A stretch of DNA of 64,000 nt from Bauldia litoralis (GCF_900104485.1 NZ_FMXQ01000010.1:62001-126000), one strand, 5' to 3'. Counted from the first letter of the stretch, positions 9,793 to 19,394 are shown. The notes: a model not told the origin generated them from the sequence alone. Numbers and translations: made by a program.

Positions 9793-9823
9793 CTTATAGC
9801 ACCGCGCCAAGGTTTTGTGTCAA
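9793..9823 (-). promoter_or_regulatory. Candidate argD promoter
   Basis: Minus-strand TTGACA (9823-9818, perfect -35) and TATAAG (9798-9793, 5 of 6 for -10) are separated by 19 bases, longer than the optimal 17. It would start the argD-argF-hslO transcript near 9786, directly before the terminator-like hairpin. Confidence 0.45.
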
Positions 9824-9893
9824 TCACGGCGGCCCGGCCTCCCGGTGGAGATCGCGGGGACGAGTTGGGGAAAACAAACTTAAAACGGTCCGG

Positions 9894-10046
9894 GAGTCCT
9901 GCCGACTCTTGTCAGCGAGTCAGTGCATATTGTAGCCTCACTCCAGTCGAGTACGACATCTGTTTAGCGGCGGATCTCTGTTCCCATTTTAAAGCGTTTG
10001 GCGTTGACCCGAGTATCGGGCGGCGCACGTAGAGGGATTCCGAATC
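9894..10046. promoter_or_regulatory. Cluster of five GANTC sites upstream of gcrA
   Basis: GANTC, the CcrM methylation sequence, occurs at 9894-9898, 9904-9908, 9917-9921, 10036-10040 and 10042-10046. A random 153-base stretch should hold fewer than one. GcrA activates promoters carrying methylated GANTC, so autoregulation or cell-cycle timing of gcrA is plausible. The gene-free stretch 9719-10075 otherwise holds the argD promoter and leader hairpin. Confidence 0.6.
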
Positions 10047-10075
10047 CAGTCGCACCAAACGAGGGGTGAACCCGC

Positions 10076-10585
10076 ATGAGCTGGACCGACGAACGCGTCG
10101 AGTTGCTGAAGAAACTCTGGGCCGAAGGCTTGAGCGCAAGCCAGATTGCCGCGCAACTCGGCGGCGTCACCCGCAACGCCGTCATCGGCAAGGTACACCG
10201 GCTGAACCTGTCCGGTCGCGCCAAGCCTGCGTCGAGCACGCCGCGTCCGCGCAAGGTGCGCAGTGCCACGCCGCACCGGCCGGCGTCACGCTCCACCTTC
10301 GTCTCGGGCAACACCGCGCTGAAGGTCCATGCCCAGCCGACGCCGCGCCGCGCCCCGGCGCAGGTGCCGATCGAGGACCTGGTGGTGCCGATCAGCCTCA
10401 AGGTGTCGCTGCTCGCCCTCAACGACCAGATGTGCAAATGGCCGGTCGGCGACCCTGGCGCGGAGGACTTCCACTTCTGCGGCCACCGCAGCTTCAACAG
10501 CCTGCCCTATTGCGAGTATCACTCGCGGCTCGCCTACCAGCCGGCCAATGACCGGCGGCGCGACCGTCGCGAAAAGGAACTCTGA
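10076..10585 (+). CDS. gcrA: GcrA cell-cycle transcriptional regulator
   Basis: The 169-residue protein opens with SWTDERVELLKKLWAEGLSA followed by SQIAAQLG and RNAVIGKVHRL, the helix-turn-helix domain of GcrA. The C-terminus CKWPVGDPG and HFCGHRSFNSLPYCEYHSRLAY is the sigma-70-binding domain. GcrA recruits sigma-70 RNA polymerase to promoters with methylated GANTC sites. The ATG at 10076 follows GAGGGG. It diverges from argD and converges on phoB. Confidence 0.97.
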   Translation: MSWTDERVELLKKLWAEGLSASQIAAQLGGVTRNAVIGKVHRLNLSGRAKPASSTPRPRKVRSATPHRPASRSTFVSGNTALKVHAQPTPRRAPAQVPIEDLVVPISLKVSLLALNDQMCKWPVGDPGAEDFHFCGHRSFNSLPYCEYHSRLAYQPANDRRRDRREKEL

Positions 10586-10598
10586 GGGAAGACAGGGC

Positions 10599-10622
10599 AG
10601 CCCGGCGGTGAAGCGCCGGGCT
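10599..10622. terminator. Hairpin between convergent gcrA and phoB
   Basis: A 9-bp stem, AGCCCGGCG with CGCCGGGCT around GTGAAG, fills the 36-base gap between the gcrA and phoB stop codons. There is no strong T-run on either side, so it may be a weak bidirectional terminator or an mRNA 3' stabiliser. Confidence 0.5.
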
Positions 10623-11317
10623 CAGCCGACCTCGGCGAAGCTCTCGTCGAAGGAATAGCCCGAGCCGCGCACCGTGCGGATCGGATCGCGGCCGTGGCCG
10701 AGCGCCTTGCGCAGCCGGCCGACATGGACGTCGACGGTGCGTTCGTCGACATAGACGTCGCGACCCCATACCCCATCGAGCATCTGGGCCCGGGTGTAGA
10801 CCCGGCCCGGACTCTGCATCAGGAATTCCAGAAGTCGGAACTCGGTCGGCCCGAGTTGCAGCTCACGTCCCCGCCGGCGGACCCGGTGGGTTTCACGGTC
10901 GAGTTCCAGTTCCCCGGCGCGCAGCACCGAGGCGATGAGCTCGGGGCGCGAGCGGCGCAGGATCGCCCTGACCCGCGCCATCAGTTCCGGGACCGAGAAG
11001 GGTTTGACAACGTAGTCGTCGGCGCCGGTTCCGAGCCCGCGGACGCGCTCCGACTCCTCGCCGCGCGCCGTCAGCATGATGATCGGCAGGGTCCGGGTCG
11101 CCTCCTGGGAGCGAAGCCGGCGGCAAAGCTCGATGCCCGAGACGCCGGGCAGCATCCAGTCGAGCAGGAGCAGGTCGGGCACCATCTCGCGCAGCCGGGT
11201 TTCCGCCTCGTCGCCGCGCTCGACGGTATCGACCTGATAGCCCTCGGACTCGAGGTTGTACCGGAGCATCAGCGACAGCGGCTCCTCGTCCTCGACGATC
11301 ATTACCCGCGGCGTCAT
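10622..11317 (-). CDS. phoB: Phosphate regulon response regulator PhoB
   Basis: The 231-residue OmpR-family regulator has phospho-acceptor Asp53 in LLLLDWMLPG, the KPF switch lysine, and a C-terminal winged helix with RTVDVHVGRLRKALG. It binds PHO boxes when phosphorylated by PhoR. The ATG at 11317 sits seven bases after a perfect GGAGGT; a GTG at 11326 is less likely. Last gene of the pst-pho operon. Confidence 0.97.
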   Translation of the reverse strand: MTPRVMIVEDEEPLSLMLRYNLESEGYQVDTVERGDEAETRLREMVPDLLLLDWMLPGVSGIELCRRLRSQEATRTLPIIMLTARGEESERVRGLGTGADDYVVKPFSVPELMARVRAILRRSRPELIASVLRAGELELDRETHRVRRRGRELQLGPTEFRLLEFLMQSPGRVYTRAQMLDGVWGRDVYVDERTVDVHVGRLRKALGHGRDPIRTVRGSGYSFDESFAEVG

Positions 11318-11384
11318 GGCCGGCACCTCCGGGGCACCGCCGGCACGGTCAAACCCCGTTCATCGGCCGTACCGATCCCGGCCA

Positions 11385-12113
11385 TCAGTCGTCGGCGTCC
11401 GAATATTCGACCGTCGTGACGCTGCTCTCGTCCTTCTTCGGCCGCTCGTCGGTCAGCGGGATGCCGGTGACCAAGTAGTGGATCGTCTCGGCGATGTTGG
11501 TGGCGTGGTCGCCGATGCGCTCGATGTTCTTGGCGCAGAAGAGCAGGTGCGTGCAGAAGGTGATGTTGCGCGGATCCTCCATCATGTAGGTGAGGAGCTC
11601 GCGGAACAGCGAGGTGTACATCGCATCGATTTCATCGTCGCGCTTCCACACCGCGAGCGCCGAGTCGAGGTCGCGGGAGGTGTAGGCGTCGAGGATGTGC
11701 TTGAGCTGCGCCAGGCTCATCTCGGAGATGTGCTCGACGCCGCCGACCAGCCGCTGGGCGGCGAAATTGCCTTCGATGGCGAAGACGCGCTTGGCGGTGT
11801 TCTTGGCGAGATCGCCGACCCGCTCGAGGTCGTTGGCGATGTGGATCGCGGCGACGATTTCACGAAGATCCTGCGCCATCGGCTGGCGCCGCGCGATCAT
11901 GTGCGTGGCGTCGTCCTCGATCTCGCGCTGCAGCTGGTCCATCCGCTTGTCGCTGGAAATCACGCGCTGGGCGAGAGCCTCGTCGCGGCGGGACAGGGCC
12001 GCGACGGACTCGCCGACCTGCTGTTCGGCAATGCCGCCCATTTCCGCGATCTTCTGGGCGAGACCGTTCAGTTCGTCATCGAAGGACGTGACGATGTGCT
12101 CGTTGGTGGCCAT
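11385..12113 (-). CDS. phoU: Phosphate signalling protein PhoU
   Basis: The 242-residue protein consists of two PhoU three-helix domains. It opens HIVTSFDDELNGLAQKIAEM and contains ERVGDLAKNTAKR and ERIGDHATNIAETIHYL, the metal-binding signature repeats. PhoU links Pst transporter state to PhoR and is needed to shut off the regulon. The ATG at 12113 lies 13 bases after the pstB stop. Confidence 0.97.
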   Translation of the reverse strand: MATNEHIVTSFDDELNGLAQKIAEMGGIAEQQVGESVAALSRRDEALAQRVISSDKRMDQLQREIEDDATHMIARRQPMAQDLREIVAAIHIANDLERVGDLAKNTAKRVFAIEGNFAAQRLVGGVEHISEMSLAQLKHILDAYTSRDLDSALAVWKRDDEIDAMYTSLFRELLTYMMEDPRNITFCTHLLFCAKNIERIGDHATNIAETIHYLVTGIPLTDERPKKDESSVTTVEYSDADD

Positions 12114-12126
12114 GTCGATCCGTTCC

Positions 12127-12960
12127 TCAGCCGAAGCGGCCGGTGATGTAATCCTGGGTCCGCTTGTCGCTCGGATTGGTGAAGATCTGCTCGGTCGCGC
12201 CGAGCTCGACAAGAATCCCCAGATGGAAGAACGCGGTCCGCTGCGAAACGCGGGCCGCCTGCTGCATGGAATGCGTGACGATGATGATGGTGAAGTTGGC
12301 CCGCAATTCGTCGATCAGTTCCTCGATCCGCGCCGTGGCGATCGGGTCGAGCGCCGAGCACGGCTCGTCCATCAGGATCACTTCCGGCGACACGGCAATC
12401 GCCCGGGCGATGCAAAGCCGCTGCTGCTGGCCGCCGGACAGGCCGGTGCCCGGCTCGTTCAGGCGGTCCTTGACCTCTTCCCAGAGACCGGCCCGCTTCA
12501 GGCTGCTTTCGACGATCTCGTCGAGTTCGGTCTTGCCACGGGCAAGGCCGTGAATGCGCGGCCCATAGGAGACATTTTCATAGATCGACTTCGGGAAGGG
12601 ATTGGGCTTCTGGAACACCATGCCGACCCGGGCCCGCAGTTCGACCACGTCGAGAGACGGCGCGTAGATGTCGTCGCCGTCGAGGGAGATGCCACCCTTG
12701 ACGACGCAGCCTTCGATCGTGTCGTTCATCCGGTTGATGCACCGCAGGAACGTTGACTTGCCACAGCCCGACGGGCCGATGAAGGCGGTGACCGACTTCT
12801 CGACGATGTCGATGGAGACGTCGAACAGCGCCTGCTTCTCGCCGTAGAAGACGTTGACGTCCTTGGCGACGACCTTCGGCTTGGCGGCCTGGTCGAAGTC
12901 GAGCGACTTCGAGAGGTTTGCTGTCATCTCTGCGCTCATTGATGCGTCATTCACTGGCAT
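12127..12960 (-). CDS. pstB: Phosphate ABC transporter ATP-binding protein
   Basis: A 277-residue ABC ATPase with Walker A GPSGCGKS, signature [14 protein letters not shown], Walker [14 protein letters not shown] and the H-loop TH in [14 protein letters not shown]. It powers PstCA-mediated phosphate import at the inner membrane. The ATG at 12960 abuts GGGAG with no spacer, so a GTG six bases downstream (12954) or a later ATG may be the true start. Confidence 0.97.
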   Translation of the reverse strand: MPVNDASMSAEMTANLSKSLDFDQAAKPKVVAKDVNVFYGEKQALFDVSIDIVEKSVTAFIGPSGCGKSTFLRCINRMNDTIEGCVVKGGISLDGDDIYAPSLDVVELRARVGMVFQKPNPFPKSIYENVSYGPRIHGLARGKTELDEIVESSLKRAGLWEEVKDRLNEPGTGLSGGQQQRLCIARAIAVSPEVILMDEPCSALDPIATARIEELIDELRANFTIIIVTHSMQQAARVSQRTAFFHLGILVELGATEQIFTNPSDKRTQDYITGRFG

Positions 12961-12976
12961 CTCCCAAATTTCGCGA

Positions 12977-14260
12977 TCACCACGAGCGTTCCAGACGCTG
13001 CCGCAGGAAGATCGCGATGCTGTTCATAATGATCAGGAAGCCGAGCAACACAAGGATGCCGGCGGATGTCAGGGCAACGAACCCGCGCTCGGGGCTGTCG
13101 GCCCAGATGAAGACCTGGGTCGGCAGGGCCGTCGCGGCGTCGAGGATGCCGCCGGGCGGGCTGGTGATGAAGGCGTTCATGCCGATCAGCAGCAGCGGCG
13201 CGGTTTCGCCAAGCGCCTGGGCCAGGCCGATGATCGTGCCGGTCAGGATGCCGGGGAGCGCCAGCGGCAGGACGTGATGCATGACCATCTGGTGCTTCGA
13301 CGCGCCGATGCCGAGGCCGGCCTCGCGGATCGATGGCGGAATGGCCTTCAGCGACGCCCGGGTGACGATGATGATCGTCGGCAGCGTCATCAGCGCCAGG
13401 ACGAGGCCGCCGACCAGCGGCGCCGATCGCGGCAGGCCGATGAAGTTCAGGAAGACCGCGAGGCCGAGCAGTCCGAAGACGATCGAGGGCACCGCGGCAA
13501 GGTTGTTGATGTTGACCTCGATCAGGTCGGTCCAGCGATTGCGCGGCGCGAATTCCTCAAGGTAGATCGCCGCGGCGATGCCGATCGGGAAAGCGACGAG
13601 GAAGCAGACCAGCAGGGCGTAGAACGACCCGACGATGGCCCCGGCAAGACCGGCAAGTTCCGGAAAGCGGCTGTCCGAGTTGAAGAACAGGCCCCAGTTG
13701 AAGGGAGTCGAGACGCGCCCCTCGGCTTCGAGCTGGTCGAACCACTGGATCTGCTGGTCGGTCACCCGGCGCTCGTCCTCGGGCGTATTGCGGTCGACAA
13801 GGCCCTTGTTGAGTTGGTCGAAGGGATCGGAGGCAGGGACCGAGAGCGACAGTTTCCCGCCGATCACCGAGGGATCGGCAACCACCGCGTCGCGAACCAT
13901 GAACTGGGTATTGTTGGTCAGCAACTGGCCGAGGGCGCGTTCGTCCGGTCCGGTGACGTTCGGGAACAGTTCCTCGATACCGGCCTTGACCACGGCACGG
14001 TAGTTGCCGCGCGCCGGATCCTCCGGGTTGACGTATTCGGTCGAGATCGGGAAATCGACCGTGATCCGCGTCGTCACGAAAGCGGAGTAGCCGGTCGCGA
14101 TCAGCGAGATGATCAGGATGCCTAGCAGCCCGATCGCCAGCGAGATCGCTGCGATGCCATAGGCCTGCAGCCGACGATTGGCGGCGTAGCGGCTCTTGCG
14201 GCGCGCGCGTGCTGCCGGCGTCGACCAGTCGATCGGCGGGCGGGTGGCTATGTCGACCAT
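12977..14260 (-). CDS. pstA: Phosphate ABC transporter permease PstA
   Basis: The 427-residue inner-membrane permease has one N-terminal membrane helix (about 34-60), a long soluble insert of about 170 residues, then a six-helix BPD_transp_1 domain. The EAA loop [20 protein letters not shown] couples to PstB. The length exceeds the roughly 300 residues of E. coli PstA because of the periplasmic insert, a known alphaproteobacterial form. Confidence 0.95.
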   Translation of the reverse strand: MVDIATRPPIDWSTPAARARRKSRYAANRRLQAYGIAAISLAIGLLGILIISLIATGYSAFVTTRITVDFPISTEYVNPEDPARGNYRAVVKAGIEELFPNVTGPDERALGQLLTNNTQFMVRDAVVADPSVIGGKLSLSVPASDPFDQLNKGLVDRNTPEDERRVTDQQIQWFDQLEAEGRVSTPFNWGLFFNSDSRFPELAGLAGAIVGSFYALLVCFLVAFPIGIAAAIYLEEFAPRNRWTDLIEVNINNLAAVPSIVFGLLGLAVFLNFIGLPRSAPLVGGLVLALMTLPTIIIVTRASLKAIPPSIREAGLGIGASKHQMVMHHVLPLALPGILTGTIIGLAQALGETAPLLLIGMNAFITSPPGGILDAATALPTQVFIWADSPERGFVALTSAGILVLLGFLIIMNSIAIFLRQRLERSW

Positions 14261-14275
14261 CTGACGAAACGTCCC

Positions 14276-15658
14276 CTAGTCATACTGTTCGCGATACTTC
14301 CGGACGATCCGGAGGGCGATCACGTTCAGGCAGAGTGTCACGAGGAACAGCACCAGGCCGAGGGCGAAGGCCGCCAGCGTCTTGGGGCTGTCGAATTCGG
14401 TGTCACCGATCAGCAGCGTGACGATCTGCACCGTGACCGTCGTCACCGAGTCGAGCGGGTTGAGCGTCAGGCTGGCGATCAGGCCGGCGGCCATGACGAC
14501 GATCATCGTCTCGCCGATCGCCCGGCTGACGCCAAGCAGGACGCCGCCGACAATGCCCGGCAGCGCGGCCGGCAGCAGGACCTTGATCATCGTCTCGCTC
14601 GGCGTGGCGCCGAGCGCCAGCGACCCGTCGCGCATCGAGCGCGGAACGGCGTTGAGCGCGTCGTCGGAGAGCGACGAGATGAAGGGAATGATCATGATGC
14701 CCATGACGCCACCGGCGGCGATGGCGCTGTTCGGCGAGACGGCAATGCCAATCAATCCACCGAATTCGCGGATGGCCGGCGCAACGGTGAGCACGGCGAA
14801 GAAGCCGTAGACGACCGTCGGCACGCCGGCGAGGATTTCCATGATCGGCTTGATGATCTTGCGAGCGCGGTCGCTCGAATATTCGACGAGATAGATCGCG
14901 GTGAAGATGCCGATCGGCGTGGCGACCAGCATGGCGAGGAAAGCGATGAGGATCGTGCCGGTGAAGACCGGGATCGCGCCGAAAGCGCCGAGGCCGGCGA
15001 CCTGGTCGTCGCGAAGGGCGATCTGCGGCTCCCAGCGGAGGCCGAACAGGAACTCCGTCACCGGCACCATCGTGAAGAATCGCCAGGCCTCGAAGACCAG
15101 CGAGGAAACGATACCGATGGTCGTCGCGATGGCGACCACCGAGCAGAAGATCATCAGCCCCGAAAGCACATGCTCGAAGGCGTTGCGGGCGCGGAAGCGC
15201 GGCGCCAGCCGTGACCGGGCAAACGACAGGGCGACCACCATGACGGCCAGGGCGACAACGATCATCGCCCAGCGGGCGATCTGGCCCCAGAGTTCGTAGC
15301 GCTCGGCAGCGGCGACGATGTCCGGCGTCGGTTCCTTGAAGACCTGCCCGGCGGCGACGTTCTTGATTTCCGAGACGAGGAGATTGATCTGCGAGGCGGT
15401 CGCGCCATCGGTCATCGAGGTCGGCAGCGAGGCAATCAGGAACTGATCGATGATCGGCCCCTGGAGGAACAGCCAGAACAGGCCCAGGATGAAGGCCGGG
15501 ATGCCAACCCAGGCGGCGACGAAGGCGCCGTGATAGCCGGGCAGCGAATGAACCTTCGATCCGTCGCCGCCGGCCCAGATCCGGGCTCCGCGGCCGCGGC
15601 CCAACAGGTAGGCGGCGGTTGTCATGAGGGCAATCAGCAGGAATGCGTAACCGGCCAC
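14276..15658 (-). CDS. pstC: Phosphate ABC transporter permease PstC
   Basis: The 460-residue permease has about eight membrane helices, with an N-terminal extension of roughly 150 residues before the core domain. The ABC-coupling loop MRDGSLALGATPSETMIKVL is present. The GTG start at 15658 follows AGGGGA at good spacing. It pairs with PstA to form the channel; its stop lies 15 bases before the pstA ATG. Confidence 0.95.
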   Translation of the reverse strand: MAGYAFLLIALMTTAAYLLGRGRGARIWAGGDGSKVHSLPGYHGAFVAAWVGIPAFILGLFWLFLQGPIIDQFLIASLPTSMTDGATASQINLLVSEIKNVAAGQVFKEPTPDIVAAAERYELWGQIARWAMIVVALAVMVVALSFARSRLAPRFRARNAFEHVLSGLMIFCSVVAIATTIGIVSSLVFEAWRFFTMVPVTEFLFGLRWEPQIALRDDQVAGLGAFGAIPVFTGTILIAFLAMLVATPIGIFTAIYLVEYSSDRARKIIKPIMEILAGVPTVVYGFFAVLTVAPAIREFGGLIGIAVSPNSAIAAGGVMGIMIIPFISSLSDDALNAVPRSMRDGSLALGATPSETMIKVLLPAALPGIVGGVLLGVSRAIGETMIVVMAAGLIASLTLNPLDSVTTVTVQIVTLLIGDTEFDSPKTLAAFALGLVLFLVTLCLNVIALRIVRKYREQYD

Positions 15659-15716
15659 TGTGCAATTCCCCTCGATCGGGACAAACCGTCGACATCAACG
15701 AAATCTGAGAGAGAAT

Positions 15717-15743
15717 CCGCCGCGCCCTCGTCGGGCGCGGCGG
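15717..15743 (-). promoter_or_regulatory. Intercistronic hairpin between pstS and pstC
   Basis: An 11-bp GC-only stem (CCGCCGCGCCC/GGGCGCGGCGG, loop TCGTC) lies 18 bases after the pstS stop in a 102-base gap. It is followed by a C/T-rich tract without a clean T-run. Such structures usually stabilise the upstream message or partly stop transcription, matching the greater need for binding protein than permease. Confidence 0.65.
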
Positions 15744-15760
15744 TGATTGTCAAACCAGGC

Positions 15761-16798
15761 TTAGCTGCCGAAGCCGAGGTTGTTCTTGCCGTTGACAGCG
15801 GCGTCGCGAACGGCTTCGCGCTTCTCCGGCGAGAGCGGGATGAGGCCGCGCTCGCTCAGGTAACCGCCGTCACCCATGGCTTCCTCGGAAACGTACTCGA
15901 CAATGAACTCGTCAAGGCCCGGGATAACGCCGCGATGCGCGTTCTTGATGTAGAAGAACAGCGGGCGCGAAACCGGATAGGAAGCGTCGGCGATGGTCTC
16001 GGTCGTCGGCGCGATGCCGTCGACGGCAGCACCCTTCATCGTGTCGAGGTTCTCGTAGAGGAACGAGTAGCCGAAGATGCCGTAAGCGTTGTGGTCGGCA
16101 TTCAGGCGCTGGACGATGAGGTTGTCGTTCTCGCCGGCCTCGACGAACGGACCGTCGGTGCGCATGCGGGCGCAGACGTCTTTCATGCGGTCTTCGTCAA
16201 GAGCCTCGATCGCCGGGAACTCTTCGCAGCCCTCTTCCATCACCAGTTCGACCCACGCGTCGCGGGTGCCGGAGGTCGGCGGGGGACCGAAGACAGTGAT
16301 CTCGAAATCGGGAAGCGAGGAGTCGATCTCCGACCACTTCTTGTAGGGGTTGGCAACGACTTCGCCATCAACCTCTACCTCGGCGGCGAGCGCCTGGAAG
16401 AGCTGGGCCTTGGTGAAGCCGACATCCGGGCCGTCTTTGGCATGGGCGAAGGACAGGCCGTCAAAGCCGATCTGCACTTCGGTGATCGAGTCGACACCGC
16501 CTTCGATGCAGGCCTTGAACTCGGACTCTTTCATCGCGCGGGAAGCGCCGGTGATGTCGGCCTTGTCCTCGCCAACACCCTCGCAGAAGATCTTCATGCC
16601 GCCGCCGGTGCCGGTCGACTCGACAACCGGAGCCGGGTTGCCGGTCATGTTGGCAAACTGCTCGGCAATCGCCTGCGTGTACGGGAACACCGTCGAGGAG
16701 CCGACGATGCGGATCTGGTCGCGCGCGGAAGCCGCGCCGGACATGGCCGTCGTCGCGAGCGCAACGGCCGCGAGACCGGTAAGAAGCTTGGTTTTCAC
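15761..16798 (-). CDS. pstS: Periplasmic phosphate-binding protein PstS
   Basis: The 345-residue protein begins with a Sec signal peptide (cleavage expected after ASA, about residue 25). It then shows GSSTVFPYT and SGTRDAWVE, the phosphate-binding loops. It delivers phosphate to PstCA. The GTG start at 16798 has GGGAG seven bases upstream. A PHO-box array lies just upstream, so it should be strongly induced by phosphate starvation. Confidence 0.97.
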   Translation of the reverse strand: MKTKLLTGLAAVALATTAMSGAASARDQIRIVGSSTVFPYTQAIAEQFANMTGNPAPVVESTGTGGGMKIFCEGVGEDKADITGASRAMKESEFKACIEGGVDSITEVQIGFDGLSFAHAKDGPDVGFTKAQLFQALAAEVEVDGEVVANPYKKWSEIDSSLPDFEITVFGPPPTSGTRDAWVELVMEEGCEEFPAIEALDEDRMKDVCARMRTDGPFVEAGENDNLIVQRLNADHNAYGIFGYSFLYENLDTMKGAAVDGIAPTTETIADASYPVSRPLFFYIKNAHRGVIPGLDEFIVEYVSEEAMGDGGYLSERGLIPLSPEKREAVRDAAVNGKNNLGFGS

Positions 16799-16893
16799 CT
16801 GGTGTCTCCCTGATGGGACAAGTTTCGGGTTCGGGAGCCGGCGTGGCGCCCGGGGTGCGAGACGGGAACCTAGAGACGCTTGGTATTGTTTCT

Positions 16894-16922
16894 GTGACAG
16901 AAGTATTACAGTTTTATGACGA
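16894..16922 (-). promoter_or_regulatory. PHO box array upstream of pstS
   Basis: Read on the minus strand, three 7-base units with 4-base spacers occur: TCGTCAT, CTGTAAT and CTGTCAC. The last two match the CTGTCAT-N4-CTGTCAT PhoB site (16894-16911); the first is weaker and overlaps the phoR stop codon. The array is about 100 bases upstream of pstS on its coding strand. Confidence 0.8.
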
Positions 16923-18257
16923 TGTAACTGTCTGACTTATATCGCTTATTTCTCTCGGCTCCGGAACGGCTTGAGCAGCCCCCTGTGGAAAAATGACACG
17001 GAAGACCGCCCCTTCCCCAGGGCGGCTTTCAACGCTCATCCGGGCCTGGTGGCGCGCGAGGATGTGCTTGACGATGGCCAACCCGAGGCCGGTTCCCCGG
17101 TGTTTCCGGCTGGCATCGACGTCGATCCGGTAGAAGCGCTCCGTCAACCGGGGAATGTGCTCGGCCGGGATTCCCGGTCCGAAGTCGCGGACGGTGACGG
17201 TCGATCCCTCCTCGCCCCGCGCCGGGTTGACCGCAACCTCGACGCGGCCGCCGGACTGGCCGTATTTGCACGCATTTTCGAGCAGATTCTCGAAAACCTG
17301 GATCAGTTCGTCACGATCGCCCGCGACCAGAACCGGCGTTTCGGGCAGGTCGGCCTCGATCGTCACCTTCATCTCGCTCGACAACGGCTCGAGGGCATCG
17401 CCAAGGTGGCGGATCACCGAGCAGAGATCGACCTCGCCGGACGGCCGGACGTGCTGCTTCATCTCGATCCGGGACAGCGACAAGAGGTCGTCGACCAGAC
17501 GGCTCATCCGGTTGGCCTGTTCCTGCATGACGCCGAGGAAGCGCTCACGGGCCTCGGTATCGTTGCGCGCCGGCCCCTGCAAGGTCTCGATGAAGCCGGC
17601 CAGCGAGGCCAGCGGCGTGCGCAACTCGTGGCTGGCATTGGCGACGAAATCCACCCGGATCCGCTCGCTGCGGTGGCGCTCGGTCAGATCGTCGAGGATC
17701 AGCGCGATGAAATTTCCCTGGCGGTGCCCGGCGTCGAAGGGCGCGAACCAGGCGGCGAACCAGCGCTCGGTCGGCACCCGTTCGGCGAATTCCACCCCTT
17801 CCGCCGGGCCGCCCTTGGCGACCCTGTCGAAGGCGGCGAGAAGGTCCGGAACCCGCAAGCGGAAGGCCAGCGGATCGCCCGGCCGGATCGAGAAGGCAGC
17901 GATCGCCCGGCTGTTGGCGAAGCGGACGACGCCCCGCCGGTCGAGCACCATGCAGGGATCGGGCAGCGCCTCGGAAAACAGCTTGATCCCGGTCTCGGGC
18001 CAGATCTGCTCCGTCGGGCGAGACACCGAGGCCGGGCGCGCCACGGAACCGCTCCGGCCGATCAGGGCAACAAAAAAGACCAGCCCGCCCAGCAGCACCA
18101 GTGCAGGCGTCCAGCCGACCATCCCGGTGAAGGCAAGGATCGCCAGCAGCGCAGCGAAGGCGACAATGATCCATCGCGCCTCGAAAAGCCGACGGAAAGC
18201 CGGCACTTCCGGGGGGGCGATACGGCTACCCTTGTCCTCCGTGTCGTCGCTGGCCAT
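16914..18257 (-). CDS. phoR: Phosphate regulon sensor kinase PhoR
   Basis: The 447-residue membrane kinase has two N-terminal membrane segments and a PAS domain around LPDPCMVLDRRGVVRFANS. The H-box is VDFVANASHELRTPLASL, and the ATPase domain shows N (ENLLENACKYG), G1 (DFGPGIP) and G2 (HRGTGLGLAIVKHI) boxes. It has no large sensory periplasmic domain, as usual for PhoR. The ATG at 18257 is chosen because upstream in-frame sequence is low-complexity and lies in the divergent ppk2 leader. Confidence 0.95.
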   Translation of the reverse strand: MASDDTEDKGSRIAPPEVPAFRRLFEARWIIVAFAALLAILAFTGMVGWTPALVLLGGLVFFVALIGRSGSVARPASVSRPTEQIWPETGIKLFSEALPDPCMVLDRRGVVRFANSRAIAAFSIRPGDPLAFRLRVPDLLAAFDRVAKGGPAEGVEFAERVPTERWFAAWFAPFDAGHRQGNFIALILDDLTERHRSERIRVDFVANASHELRTPLASLAGFIETLQGPARNDTEARERFLGVMQEQANRMSRLVDDLLSLSRIEMKQHVRPSGEVDLCSVIRHLGDALEPLSSEMKVTIEADLPETPVLVAGDRDELIQVFENLLENACKYGQSGGRVEVAVNPARGEEGSTVTVRDFGPGIPAEHIPRLTERFYRIDVDASRKHRGTGLGLAIVKHILARHQARMSVESRPGEGAVFRVIFPQGAAQAVPEPREISDISQTVTSS

Positions 18258-18409
18258 CGACGCCGGCTCCGCTTCCACTGGCTTCGCCTTGCGAATGCCC
18301 GAATCACCCCGATGGTGACCCGGTCGCGTCGCAGGATATATAAGGTCGTCGCGAACGACGCCAACATGAGTCGATGGACGCCGGAGCGGAAACAAGGTCA
18401 GGGGAACCG

Positions 18410-19351
18410 ATGGGCGACAAGAAGAAGGACGGCAAGGCGCGCAGGAAGCCGCGGGCCCGGGAGCCGCTGCCGCCGTCGATCGCCCCGACGGAGGATGCCC
18501 CACGGATCAAGACCCCGTCCGGCAGCTTCGACCTCGACGACCCGATCCTGCCCGAATGGGTCGATCGCGAGGCGCTGTCCTCCGACGGCTATCCCTACGA
18601 CAAGCAGATCAAGGACAAGCTCTACGAGGAGGAACTCGAACAGCTCCAGATCGAACTGGTCAAGCTTCAGCGCCATGTCGGCGAGGCCGGACTGCGGATC
18701 GTCCTGGTCTTCGAGGGCCGCGACGCCGCCGGCAAGGGCGGATCGATCTTCGCGCTGCGGCAGTATCTCAATCCGCGCTCGGCGCGCGTCGTCGCGTTGC
18801 CGAAGCCGAGCGAGGTCGAACAAGGCCAGTGGTATTTCCAGCGCTACGTCGCCCACCTGCCGACGCGTGGCGAAATGGTGATGTTCGACCGCTCCTGGTA
18901 CAACCGCGCCGGTGTCGAGCCGGTGATGGGCTTCTGTACCCCCGAGCAGCACCGGGCCTTCCTCGAGGCGGTGCCGGCGTTCGAGCACCTTTTGATCGAG
19001 CAGGACATCATCTTGCTGAAATTCTGGCTGAATATCGGCCAGGCGACGCAGTTGAAGCGCTTTTTCGAGCGCCGCCACGACCCGTTGAAGATCTGGAAAC
19101 TATCGCCGATTGACTATAAGGCCATGCACAAGTGGGACGATTACACCCGCGCCCGGGACGAAATGTTCACGGCCACCCATCGGCCGGCGACACCCTGGTC
19201 GGTCGTGCGGGCCAACGACAAGCGTCGGGCGCGGCTCAACATCATCCGGCATGTGCTCTCGATCATTGACTATCCGGGCAAGGACGCCGATGTCGTACGA
19301 AAGCCGGATCCGCTGATCCTCAACGATCCGTCGATCCTGGCCAAGGCCTAG
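18410..19351 (+). CDS. ppk2: Polyphosphate kinase 2
   Basis: The 313-residue enzyme has Walker [12 protein letters not shown] and the Walker B/lid region [19 protein letters not shown], typical of single-domain class I PPK2. These enzymes transfer phosphate between polyphosphate and nucleoside diphosphates. The ATG at 18410 follows CAGGGGA. The first 55 residues are a charged, likely disordered leader. It diverges from phoR across about 150 bases, placing polyphosphate metabolism beside the phosphate-sensing block. Confidence 0.95.
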   Translation: MGDKKKDGKARRKPRAREPLPPSIAPTEDAPRIKTPSGSFDLDDPILPEWVDREALSSDGYPYDKQIKDKLYEEELEQLQIELVKLQRHVGEAGLRIVLVFEGRDAAGKGGSIFALRQYLNPRSARVVALPKPSEVEQGQWYFQRYVAHLPTRGEMVMFDRSWYNRAGVEPVMGFCTPEQHRAFLEAVPAFEHLLIEQDIILLKFWLNIGQATQLKRFFERRHDPLKIWKLSPIDYKAMHKWDDYTRARDEMFTATHRPATPWSVVRANDKRRARLNIIRHVLSIIDYPGKDADVVRKPDPLILNDPSILAKA

Positions 19352-19394
19352 GTCGCGCCGGCCTGCCTGCATATGAAGGACAGTTCTTACAGGT

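Noticed and set aside
16971-18881. Plus-strand 636-codon frame across phoR and into ppk2
   Set aside because: Runs antisense to all PhoR motifs and out of frame with ppk2; no recognisable domain.
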